NCBI GenBank assembly: GCA_965602635.1
Contig: CBFCZU010000189.1
Coordinates: 1-8,348 of the forward strand
Length of the DNA: 8,348 nt
From: CBFCZU01 sp965602635
GTDB lineage: Bacteria; Planctomycetota; Phycisphaerae; SM23-33
Direction: 5' to 3'
This document shows positions 1 to 6,134 of the stretch, piece after piece. The position numbers and the translations under genes are program-made. Below the pieces are notes generated by a model. That model searched no databases and had not been told where the DNA came from. It saw nothing but the letters and a program-made list of their open reading frames with translations. Numbering within the stretch: the stretch's first letter is position 1; each line of letters starts with the position of its first letter.

Positions 1-31
1 GAGCGCAGCGCAGCAACCACGCAGGTCCACG

Positions 32-315
32 CCAGCCCGAAGGGCTGGGAGATTTAAGCCCAGGGCAACGCCCTGGGTGATGGACGCGGAATGACGCACA
101 GCCCTGAAAGGGCGCAATACCGTCCTCGCGGTGCCAGGTTGCGACGCCCCTACAGGGCTTGCACCCGGTGGCTCACCTGACCCAGGGCGTTGCCCTGTCT
201 TCGACCCTGAGCTCAGACCGAAGGGGGCTGGAGTGCTTGAGCCCTTCGGGCTCGCCCGTGGCCGTGCCCCGGCCCGCAGGGCCGGGGGACAGTAGCCGTG
301 GGCGTGAGCCCACGG
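32..315. repeat. Array of short perfect hairpins with 3-4 nt loops
   Basis: Perfect inverted repeats follow each other with short spacers. Stems: 32-38/42-48 (loop GAA), 59-66/70-77 (AAC), 101-105/109-113 (GAA), 183-188/192-197 (GTT), 239-244/248-253 (TTC), 267-275/279-287 (GCA, 9-bp stem) and 296-303/308-315 (GTGA, 8-bp stem). A weaker one lies at 146-149/155-158. Several share the core GCCC-loop-GGGC or CCAGGGC-loop-GCCCTGG, so they look like variants of one or two units. From memory, similar palindrome arrays are common between genes in Planctomycetota and relatives, where they give rise to spurious small ORFs; I do not know an accepted name. They could be REP-like elements, transcript-end structures or protein-binding sites. 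No associated transposase is in the window. The palindromes are certain; their function is unknown. Confidence 0.75.
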
Positions 316-510
316 TCCCGGCCGCCGCATCGGGACGTCGGAGAGCGCACCCCACCCTTGCCGCCCGCCCCCGGCCGGGGTAGCATGACCAGTCATAGGG
401 CGGGGAACTGCATTTCGGATCAGCGGCAGTCGCCGGCGCGAGACTTACGCCACCCCGCCCGGCCGCCAGATGCAAAGGCTACCGACACCCTTTACCGGAG
501 CCCAGGCCCA
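316..510. other. Intergenic leader, no gene seen
   Basis: This stretch between the hairpin array and the membrane-protein gene shows no convincing coding region. An open frame runs through it in phase with the downstream gene, but its translation is Pro/Arg-rich and low in complexity, as expected from random GC-rich DNA. A 12-nt palindrome lies at 369-380. A possible but weak promoter overlaps it. Confidence 0.5.
358..386 (+). promoter_or_regulatory. Weak sigma-70-like promoter candidate
   Basis: TTGCCG at 358-363 and TAGCAT at 381-386 are separated by exactly 17 nt; each matches the consensus hexamer at four of six positions. A palindrome (369-380) fills most of the spacer. It would leave a leader of more than 100 nt before the start at 511. 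Such matches arise easily by chance, so this is only a candidate. Confidence 0.2.
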
Positions 511-921
511 ATGAGCAAGTCATGCAAGGTCATCTCAATTGTCACCGTCCTTTACCTGGTGAGCGGTCTGGTCAACATGATCCTGCATCCGGGCGTGCTT
601 GCCGCCGCGCAGCTCGTGTACGTGGCGTGCTTCCTGGTCGGCGCGCTGGCCGCAGTGACCGCCTTCACCGGCCCGGCCAAGCGGTACCGCACCCTGGCCC
701 TGTGGAGCGTCGCGCCGCTGATCCCCGTCTGCGGCACGGGCGAGTGGCGCATAGCCTTCTCCGGGGTGCCGACGTTCCACCACACGGTGTACCTCGCCTG
801 GTCGTCGGGGCGGCGGGTATTCCTGGGCGTGGACCTCGTGCCCGTGCTGCTGCTGGTGCTCATCCTGGTCTTCAGCGCGAAGCTCATCAAGGAGCAGCAG
901 GCGCCCGCCCCACCATCCTGA
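511..921 (+). CDS. Small multi-pass membrane protein, function unknown
   Basis: A 136-residue protein of no family I recognise. Hydrophobic segments at about residues 7-25, 31-52, 61-74 (short) and 103-124 suggest three or four transmembrane helices. A basic stretch lies at about 57-60 (KRYR), and the tail is hydrophilic and Pro/Ala-rich. The ATG at 511 is chosen because a GGAG (497-500) sits 10 nt upstream and the hydrophobic sequence begins right after it; the frame stays open further upstream but reads as low-complexity Pro/Arg. Two Cys (40, 74) and paired His (90-91) are present without a recognisable motif. It stands alone, converging on the oxidoreductase with a 92-bp gap. The stop lies in the 9-mer TCCTGAGGC also found at both STAS gene ends. 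An integral membrane protein is likely; the role is unknown. Confidence 0.65.
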   Translation: MSKSCKVISIVTVLYLVSGLVNMILHPGVLAAAQLVYVACFLVGALAAVTAFTGPAKRYRTLALWSVAPLIPVCGTGEWRIAFSGVPTFHHTVYLAWSSGRRVFLGVDLVPVLLLVLILVFSAKLIKEQQAPAPPS

Positions 922-965
922 GGCCGCGGGAGGCAGGACCATGCTTGACGCCGGCTCAGTTCTGA

Positions 966-992
966 CTCCGCGCGCTCTGCGTTCTCTGCGAT
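966..992. repeat. Short 9-nt period tandem repeat
   Basis: Three imperfect 9-nt units lie in the convergent gap: CTCCGCGCG, CTCTGCGTT and CTCTGCGAT. From memory, CTCTGCG-type runs recur between genes in many environmental bacterial genomes. With three degenerate units the claim is modest. The rest of the 92-bp gap shows no clear terminator. Confidence 0.4.
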
Positions 993-1013
993 GAAGCGGT
1001 CTGCTGCCGCCCG

Positions 1014-2267
1014 TCAGGGCTGCGGAGGCGCGGGTGGGTAGTCCTTCCCGGCCTCGTCGGCCTTGACGGGCCGGCCACCGGCGGCGATGGATCGGCTGGC
1101 CAGGTCGGCGACGAGCACGGCCCTTCGTGCCTCGGCCGGCTTGGCCCGCTGGAGCGGGTGCGAGCCCGGCAGGCCGAGGATGTCGGCGATGAGCTTGATG
1201 TCCGAGCCGCCGTGCCCGTGCTCGCCGTGCTCGCGCTCGAAGGAAACTTCCTCGTCGCGCCCGTCGGGATGAACGATCCGCAGGTTAGGCTTTCGCGACT
1301 GCGCCTCCATCCGCCCGCCCGTACCCGTGAAGTTGAAGTAGCAGTACTCCTTGGGGGCGAACGCCAGTTGGGTGAAGCTCGCCAGCGTGCCCTTGGCGAA
1401 GCGGATGTTGAGCGTCTCCTGATCGTTGATGGTGTGGCGGTCGGAGAAGACGCACAGGTCGCGGATGTAGCCGTCCTCCTGCTCGGCGTCGCCGTAGATG
1501 CGGCGGTGGACGCCGTCCCACTTGTCCATGTCGTAGTAATGCGGGCAGTCGCCGGCGATGGGGCATTCGCTGCACCGCTGGCCGTGGTTAAGGTCGGGCC
1601 GGGGCCGGTAGAAGCTCCGCGTCCCCCAGGCAGAGACCTCCACCGGCTCGTCGTCGAGGATCCAGCAGATCACGTCGAGGTGGTGGCAGCACTTGTGGTT
1701 GAGCAGCCCCGCCGACTTCGAGAAGTCGGAGTGCCAGCGGTGGAAGTAGTCGCCGCCGTGCGAGTAGCTGAGCACCTCGGCCGCCTCGACGTGGAGGACC
1801 TGCCCGATGGCGCCCTCGCGGACGAGCTGGGCGGCGCGGAGCGTCCAGTCGCTGTAGCGCATATTGTGCCCGACGATGACCTGCCGGCCGGCCTTTTCCA
1901 TGGCCTGGAGGATCGCGTCGCACTCCCAGGCGCTGGTGGCGAGGGGCTTGTCCACGAGGACGTTCAGGCCGGCGCCCAGCGCCTCGACGACCACGTCGCG
2001 GTGGGTGAAGTCGGGCGTGGTGACGATGCACCAGTCGGCGCGGGCCTTGGCCTGGGCCTCGGCGACCGACCGGCAGACGGGCAGGTCGGGCAGCTTAAGC
2101 TCGGCCGCACACGCCCGCCCGCGGGTGAGGTTCGTATCGACCAGGGCGACCAGCTCCGCCCGCTCGGCGAACTCCGCAACGCCCTTGGTCTCCCAGGCCA
2201 GGAGCCCCTTGGCGAAACACCCCAGGCCGCGGTTTCCGGTTCCGGCGATGATGAAACGCGTCTTCAC
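1014..2267 (-). CDS. Gfo/Idh/MocA family NAD(P)-dependent oxidoreductase
   Basis: A 417-residue dehydrogenase of the Gfo/Idh/MocA superfamily, whose members usually oxidise or reduce sugars, inositols or related polyols with NAD(P). The N-terminal Rossmann fold has the dinucleotide motif GTGNRG (9-14) and an acidic residue after the second strand (VDTN, 43-46). The catalytic-lysine motif is DKP (106-108) in place of the usual EKP, followed by GHNMRY (133-138). The second domain carries NHKCCHHLDVICW (190-202), matching the conserved His/Asp substrate region with H195, H196 and D198. A Cys cluster (C232, C235, C241) marks a subfamily I recall as having Cys-rich inserts here. No Tat or Sec signal is seen, so it is probably cytoplasmic. 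The start is GTG, supported by AGGAG 10 nt upstream. The gene diverges from the secreted GH-like protein, suggesting carbohydrate metabolism. The family is secure; the substrate is unknown. Confidence 0.92.
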   Translation of the reverse strand: MKTRFIIAGTGNRGLGCFAKGLLAWETKGVAEFAERAELVALVDTNLTRGRACAAELKLPDLPVCRSVAEAQAKARADWCIVTTPDFTHRDVVVEALGAGLNVLVDKPLATSAWECDAILQAMEKAGRQVIVGHNMRYSDWTLRAAQLVREGAIGQVLHVEAAEVLSYSHGGDYFHRWHSDFSKSAGLLNHKCCHHLDVICWILDDEPVEVSAWGTRSFYRPRPDLNHGQRCSECPIAGDCPHYYDMDKWDGVHRRIYGDAEQEDGYIRDLCVFSDRHTINDQETLNIRFAKGTLASFTQLAFAPKEYCYFNFTGTGGRMEAQSRKPNLRIVHPDGRDEEVSFEREHGEHGHGGSDIKLIADILGLPGSHPLQRAKPAEARRAVLVADLASRSIAAGGRPVKADEAGKDYPPAPPQP

Positions 2268-2277
2268 GGTCTTGTCA

Positions 2278-2282
2278 CTCCT
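2278..2282 (-). promoter_or_regulatory. Shine-Dalgarno site supporting a GTG start
   Basis: On the minus strand this reads AGGAG, 10 nt before GTG at 2267-2265. It supports GTG as the initiator; the Rossmann motif begins within ten residues of it, as is normal for the family. Confidence 0.6.
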
Positions 2283-2369
2283 GCGCCTGTGTTGCCGGCG
2301 AATCGTAAAGCGAGGGGAGACTCTAACCCGGATGTTGCACGATGCTGGTGCAACATCCGCCCTCTGGGC

Positions 2370-2440
2370 TTCGACGCGAGCGACTTACGTCGCTCTTGCT
2401 CAGGGCTAGCCTTGAGCGAGGCGCGAAGCGCCGAGTCGAA
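2370..2440. repeat. Three-armed cloverleaf palindrome with 2-nt linkers
   Basis: The closing stem TTCGAC/GTCGAA (2370-2375/2435-2440) encloses three hairpins. They are 2378-2384/2389-2395 (7 bp, loop TTAC), 2398-2405/2410-2417 (8 bp with one G-T pair, loop CTAG) and 2420-2424/2428-2432 (5 bp, loop GAA). The four junction linkers are GC, TT, GA and GA, each exactly 2 nt. The size resembles a tRNA, but loops of 3-4 nt and the lack of tRNA landmarks exclude that. Confidence 0.75.
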
Positions 2441-2472
2441 ACCTTTGCGAGAGAACCGTCTCTCGCAAAGGT
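2441..2472. repeat. Perfect 14-bp hairpin, 4-nt loop
   Basis: Arms 2441-2454 and 2459-2472 are perfectly complementary around the loop ACCG. The arms are poorer in GC than the neighbouring genes. No T-run follows on either strand, so it is not a classical intrinsic terminator. It abuts the next hairpin directly. Confidence 0.8.
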
Positions 2473-2510
2473 GCTTATTGCATAGACCCGGAAGGGGTCA
2501 TGCAATAAGC
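2473..2510. repeat. 16-bp hairpin with one bulge
   Basis: Outer arms 2473-2483/2500-2510 (11 bp, AT-rich for this genome) continue after one unpaired A (2484) into 2485-2489/2495-2499 (5 bp, GACCC/GGGTC) with the loop GGAAG. It ends the palindrome block on the side of the GH-like gene. Confidence 0.8.
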
Positions 2511-2546
2511 AGGCTAACCGACGCGAGGGGCGGGGTCCAGTTGCCG

Positions 2547-2575
2547 TTGCACCGGCGCCGCGGCGGGGATAGAGT
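2547..2575 (+). promoter_or_regulatory. Possible promoter of the GH-like gene
   Basis: TTGCAC (2547-2552) and TAGAGT (2570-2575) are 17 nt apart, about 45 nt before the start codon at 2621 and just downstream of the palindrome block. Matches are three and four of six to the sigma-70 consensus, so it is tentative. A GAGGG (2608-2612), 8 nt before the ATG, is the likely ribosome-binding site. Confidence 0.3.
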
Positions 2576-2620
2576 GCGAGGCGAGGTGGCACCCCTTCCG
2601 CCGATTCGAGGGCCGGAAAA

Positions 2621-5056
2621 ATGCACAATCGACTGACCGCGACGATCATCCTTCTCGCCTGCTCGGCCGCGGCCGCCCAGTTCGAGGCCGGCGTCACGCT
2701 CACCAACACGACGGGCGAGGACAAGGCCGATTGGCCGGTGTTCCTGACCGTGTACAAGGTCTTCGGCGGCAACCTGCCCGTCGCCCGGATCGACCCCAAG
2801 GGCTTTCACGTCCTGGACGCCGCCGGCAATGAGCTGCCGCACATGCTGCGGCGACTGCCGCCGGACGTCAGTTGCGGCAACGACGAGATCGTGTTCGTGG
2901 TGCCGAAGCTCGCGGCCGGGGGGTCGATGAAGCTCCGCGTGACGAACTCGGCCGCTCCCGGCAAGACGGCGGCGATAGACCTGGCGGGCAGCGGCCACAA
3001 CCTGCTCGCCGGCGGCGGGTTCGAGAAGCTCGCCGACGGCGGGCCGGAAGGCTTCACCGCGACGGTCAAGGGCGGGGCCAAGCTCGCCCGCGACGCCCGC
3101 GAGCGCCGCGCCGGGCGGGGGTGCCTGCGGATCGACATGCCCGTGCGATCGTCGGTGACGCTCAAGACCAAGCCGATCCAGTTCAAGAAGGACGGGCGGT
3201 ATCACTTCAGCATCTGGGCGAAGTGCCGCAACGTCGCCTACAACGGCTACGGCTTCTGGGGGGCCGGCGGGACGGTGAAGTTCGACCCCCCTGCCCTGCG
3301 CCGGCGGGCAGAGCTGCGCCTCCGCGGCGACCGCGAGTGGTTCTGCTACCAGTTCGAGCCCGGCGGCAGCGACCCCTGGGGCGTGGGCGACCAGTCCAGT
3401 TGGGCCCAGACGGCGACGGTCCGCCGGCGCGGAAGCCAGTCCCCGGCGGAGATCTGGTCCAAGACCGGCGGGCAGGCCCACTTGGCCATCGCCTTCCGGC
3501 AGGACGCCCAGCCGTTCCTCGCCGGCGACAAGGGCGGCACGGCGTGGCTCGACGAGGCGCTGCTCTTCGAGCAGCCGACAGTGCGGGTGGACCGGCGCAA
3601 GCCCCTGGCGATGGTGGGCGGCGGTGCGTTCGTGTACGCCCGCCCGGTCAACTCGCCCCGCTGGGGCCCGTTCGCACACGAGGCGGCCGGGAAGATCGAG
3701 GCCTTCGCCATGCGCGGCGAGCGCCGGCAGGTCCGCTTCGGAATATACGCGGCGCAGGTCCTGGACTACGTGACGGTCGGCTGCTCGCCCCTCGCCGGGC
3801 CGGGCGGGAAGCTAGGGCCGCAGTGCCTCGACCTCGAGCTGAACAACCACTACATCGAGCCGTATCGCGGGCTCACGCAGCTCAAGGCCGGCAAGTGGGC
3901 CGAGTACCTGCTCGCCTTCGACGTGCCGGCCGGCGCCAAACCCGGCGCCTATCGTGGGTGGCTCGCCATCCTCGCCGGCGGCAAGCCGATCGCCACGCTG
4001 CCGGTGGCGCTGGAGGTCCTGCCGCTGAAGGTCCCGGCGATGAAAGGCTATTGGGTCGGCGGGATCTACAACGTCGGCTACGATATCAAGCGGGACGAGG
4101 CATTCTACCGCTGCTACGCCAAGACGCGCTTCAACTACCTGATGCTCTTCGACTACCTGACCGGCTCGATCAAGGGCGGCCGGCAGGACTTCGCCGCGGC
4201 CGACAGGCAGGTGGACCAGATCGTCAAGATCGCGAAGGTCACAGGCGGCATCGGGCTGTACCGCGAGCCGAACATGAGCGAAGACCAGCCGCGGAAGTGG
4301 TACCAGATCGCCTCGGGCAAACCCGACTACGCGGGCAAGTACAAACTCGGCACGGACGCGAAGTTCAAGGCCGGCTATCAGAAGCTCGCCCGCGAGACCC
4401 ACGCCCACGCGACCAAGGCCGGCTGGCCGACGCTGATCTACATGGTCACCGACGAGCCGGGCGACCGCCGCGACGTGGACCCGTCGATGGGCTGGCTGAA
4501 CGACGCGATTCCAGAGGCGATCACCTGCGCCGACACACAGTTCAAGGACATGCTGCGAACCTGGAAGTGGTACAACCTGCCGATCCTCGACGACCCGGTG
4601 GACTGGACCGGCCCGCTGGTGTACCGCTACGTGCTGGCGCGGAAGAAGCGCTTCGGCATCTGCGGCACGGCCTGGTCGGTGGACACCGCCCGCTACCAGC
4701 CGGGGCTCATGCTCCCCGCCACCGGGGCGTGCTACTGGCACTTCTGGCACACGCGCGGGCCCTTCGACCCGCGCCAGGGGCGGGTGGACCGGCGGTACTT
4801 CGTCCCTGCGATGGCCGCCGGGGGGAACGACCTGCGATACTACGTCGCGCTGAAACAGCGGATCGCCAGGAGCCCCAAGCACCCCGCCGCCGTGAAGGCC
4901 GGGGCGTACCTCCGCAAGATCCTCGCCGTCATGCCCGGCGACCACGACCGCCACCTCATGCCCCACAACGGCGTGCCGTGGATGTGGGGATACGACGCCT
5001 TCTACGACGACTGGCGGGCGAAGATGAAGGACTACCTGCTCGAGCTGGGCGAGTGA
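2621..5056 (+). CDS. Secreted multidomain GH123/DUF4091-like glycoside hydrolase candidate
   Basis: An 811-residue exported protein. A Sec signal peptide spans about residues 1-19, with likely cleavage after AAAA before Q20. Domains inferred from residue pattern: a beta-sandwich (about 21-110); a carbohydrate-binding-like jelly roll (about 127-318) opening with NLLAGGGFE and closing with WLDEALLF; a second beta-sandwich (about 330-472) with the PGAYRGWLAI pattern that often precedes DUF4091-type barrels; and a C-terminal (beta/alpha) barrel-like region (about 475-811). The barrel contains TDEP with adjacent D611-E612; GH123 enzymes use a neighbouring Asp-Glu pair to cleave beta-N-acetylgalactosaminides with substrate assistance. 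Exact family and substrate are not established, and it could be a non-catalytic relative. It diverges from the oxidoreductase across the palindrome block and overlaps the end of the convergent nitrilase-like gene. Export and GH-like architecture are likely. Confidence 0.72.
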   Translation: MHNRLTATIILLACSAAAAQFEAGVTLTNTTGEDKADWPVFLTVYKVFGGNLPVARIDPKGFHVLDAAGNELPHMLRRLPPDVSCGNDEIVFVVPKLAAGGSMKLRVTNSAAPGKTAAIDLAGSGHNLLAGGGFEKLADGGPEGFTATVKGGAKLARDARERRAGRGCLRIDMPVRSSVTLKTKPIQFKKDGRYHFSIWAKCRNVAYNGYGFWGAGGTVKFDPPALRRRAELRLRGDREWFCYQFEPGGSDPWGVGDQSSWAQTATVRRRGSQSPAEIWSKTGGQAHLAIAFRQDAQPFLAGDKGGTAWLDEALLFEQPTVRVDRRKPLAMVGGGAFVYARPVNSPRWGPFAHEAAGKIEAFAMRGERRQVRFGIYAAQVLDYVTVGCSPLAGPGGKLGPQCLDLELNNHYIEPYRGLTQLKAGKWAEYLLAFDVPAGAKPGAYRGWLAILAGGKPIATLPVALEVLPLKVPAMKGYWVGGIYNVGYDIKRDEAFYRCYAKTRFNYLMLFDYLTGSIKGGRQDFAAADRQVDQIVKIAKVTGGIGLYREPNMSEDQPRKWYQIASGKPDYAGKYKLGTDAKFKAGYQKLARETHAHATKAGWPTLIYMVTDEPGDRRDVDPSMGWLNDAIPEAITCADTQFKDMLRTWKWYNLPILDDPVDWTGPLVYRYVLARKKRFGICGTAWSVDTARYQPGLMLPATGACYWHFWHTRGPFDPRQGRVDRRYFVPAMAAGGNDLRYYVALKQRIARSPKHPAAVKAGAYLRKILAVMPGDHDRHLMPHNGVPWMWGYDAFYDDWRAKMKDYLLELGE

Positions 5057-5964
5057 GCCGCCACGGGCAGCTCGGCCAGGACGATCTCCTCGCCCAGGTC
5101 GTCCTCGACCGTCGCCACGACGTTGCCGGCGGCGTCGATGACGCGGCTCTGCCCGTAGCCGTGCCACTTGGGCGCCGGTGCCGGCGGGACGGTCCAGTTG
5201 GCGGCGACCATGTTGAAGCCCCCCGCCCGGGCGATCGCCGGCAGGCGCTCGGCGAACCAGTCGCTGCCGGCGTCCTCCACCCAGGCGATCGAGTAGAGCA
5301 GCGTGTCCACCTTCAGCCGGGCCATCACCTCCGCCTGGCGGTGGATGTCGAAGCAGATCAGCAGCCCCAGGCGCCCGAAAGGGGTGTCCACGACCGGGTT
5401 TCCGCGGTCGCCCGGCGTCGCCCAGCCGCGCTCGGCCCACGGCCAGGGGTCGCGCTTGCGGTAGTGGATGAGCACTCGCCCGTCGGGCCCGAGCAGCACG
5501 GAGGTGTTGTAGTAGAACCGGGTCTTGCGATCGACCTCCAGGAGCGTCGCGGTCAGGTAGATGTCCAGCTCGTCGGCGAGCCGGCCGAGGATTCGGGTTG
5601 ACGGCCCCGGCACGGTCTCGGCCGCTGCCGCGGGGCTCACCCCCGCCAGGCCGGCGCTCAACGCCCGGTCGCCCACCTGCCATGTCCGCTTCAGGTCGGC
5701 GGAGAGGTAGCCGGTGACGGCCGTCTCCGGCAGGACGACGATCCGCGCGCCCTTGCCCGCCGCCCGGCGGATCAGCTCGGCGAGGCGCTGCCGATTGCCG
5801 GCCGGGTCGCCGAACCGGCTGTGGCACTGAATGGCCGCGACCACGACGCTCCTGGCGGGCTCGCGGGCGGGGCGGGCCGGCGCCGCCGGCTTCGCACACC
5901 CGCCAAGCGCTCCCGCCAGACCCACGGCGGCGACGACAAAGTCGAGTCTCCCGAATCGCCCCAT
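5032..5964 (-). CDS. Lipoprotein of the carbon-nitrogen hydrolase (nitrilase) superfamily
   Basis: A 310-residue protein with the three catalytic residues of the superfamily: E80 in VVLPETAV, K170 in HYRKRDPW and C204 in LLICFDIH. An additional conserved-type Glu is E178. Members hydrolyse non-peptide C-N bonds in amides, nitriles or carbamoyl compounds through the Cys thioester. The ATG at 5964 is chosen because AAAGGG lies 6 nt upstream and because it starts a lipoprotein signal: basic MGRFGR, a hydrophobic stretch, then LGGC with C23 as the lipidation site. An Ala/Pro-rich linker (24-38) follows. A longer frame is open to 6078 but would bury this signal. The enzyme should therefore be membrane-anchored outside the cytoplasm, unusual for a family that is mostly cytosolic. 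The substrate is unknown. Its last 25 bp overlap the end of the GH-like gene on the other strand. Confidence 0.88.
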   Translation of the reverse strand: MGRFGRLDFVVAAVGLAGALGGCAKPAAPARPAREPARSVVVAAIQCHSRFGDPAGNRQRLAELIRRAAGKGARIVVLPETAVTGYLSADLKRTWQVGDRALSAGLAGVSPAAAAETVPGPSTRILGRLADELDIYLTATLLEVDRKTRFYYNTSVLLGPDGRVLIHYRKRDPWPWAERGWATPGDRGNPVVDTPFGRLGLLICFDIHRQAEVMARLKVDTLLYSIAWVEDAGSDWFAERLPAIARAGGFNMVAANWTVPPAPAPKWHGYGQSRVIDAAGNVVATVEDDLGEEIVLAELPVAAHSPSSSR

Positions 5965-5970
5965 CGCTGT

Positions 5971-5976
5971 CCCTTT
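5971..5976 (-). promoter_or_regulatory. Shine-Dalgarno site fixing the lipoprotein start
   Basis: It reads AAAGGG on the minus strand, 6 nt before the ATG at 5964. It supports the shorter start that exposes the lipoprotein signal peptide, over the upstream in-frame ATG at 6078. Confidence 0.65.
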
Positions 5977-6071
5977 CAATGCCACCCGCAGTATTGGACG
6001 CCCGGGGCGGGGGAAAGTTTCGCCCCCGGCCGCGCGCGGACGCCCGCGCCGCCCATCGGGGCCAAGCCCGC

Positions 6072-6100
6072 TTGACATGCCCGCGACGCGGCAATACTAT
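6072..6100 (+). promoter_or_regulatory. Near-consensus sigma-70 promoter of the partner-switch operon
   Basis: A perfect -35 hexamer TTGACA (6072-6077) and a -10 hexamer TACTAT (6095-6100) are separated by exactly 17 nt. Transcription would start near 6107, giving a leader of roughly 28 nt before the ATG at 6135. AAAGGAG (6121-6127), 7 nt before the ATG, is a strong ribosome-binding site. This is the best promoter match in the window and suggests housekeeping expression of the regulators. Confidence 0.7.
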
Positions 6101-6134
6101 CGTCCCGGCTGCCGCGGATAAAAGGAGCGAACCT

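Larger units (their letters stand above)
2329..2510. repeat. Composite palindrome block in divergent gap
   Basis: Nearly every base of this stretch lies in an inverted repeat. In order: a 12-bp stem (2329-2340/2348-2359, 7-nt loop); a small GCCC-TCT-GGGC hairpin (2359-2369) sharing one base with the first; a three-armed cloverleaf (2370-2440); a 14-bp hairpin (2441-2472); and a 16-bp hairpin with one bulge (2473-2510). The last three abut with no spacer. Both strands fold equally, so the block could act as DNA (REP/BIME- or MITE-like, protein-binding) or as RNA from either side. It lies between the divergent oxidoreductase and GH-like genes, so it could also end or regulate their transcripts. 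No transposase or obvious target-site duplication is seen. The palindromes are certain; the meaning is open. Confidence 0.8.

Noticed and set aside
32..315. CRISPR array
   Set aside because: The repeats are short palindromes of differing sequence and spacing, with no constant repeat-spacer length and no cas genes.
159..475. Small proteins on both strands in the hairpin array
   Set aside because: The translations are products of the palindromic repeats and GC-rich sequence, with no ribosome-binding site or recognisable family.
2370..2440. tRNA gene
   Set aside because: The size and three-armed shape suggest one, but the hairpin loops are only 3-4 nt, the closing stem is 6 bp, and there is no T-loop GTTCGA in the right place, anticodon loop or CCA end.
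1158..2636. 492-residue protein antisense to the oxidoreductase
   Set aside because: It is a mirror frame of a clearly recognised gene; its Val/Asp/Leu-rich low-complexity translation is typical of antisense frames in GC-rich DNA.
2872..5601. 909-residue protein overlapping the GH-like gene
   Set aside because: Arg/Pro/Gly-rich translation, no motifs, and it crosses two recognised genes in the wrong frame.
5965..6078. Upstream in-frame start for the nitrilase-like protein
   Set aside because: It would bury the lipoprotein signal behind 38 Arg/Gly/Pro-rich residues and overlap the operon promoter region; the ATG at 5964 has its own ribosome-binding site.
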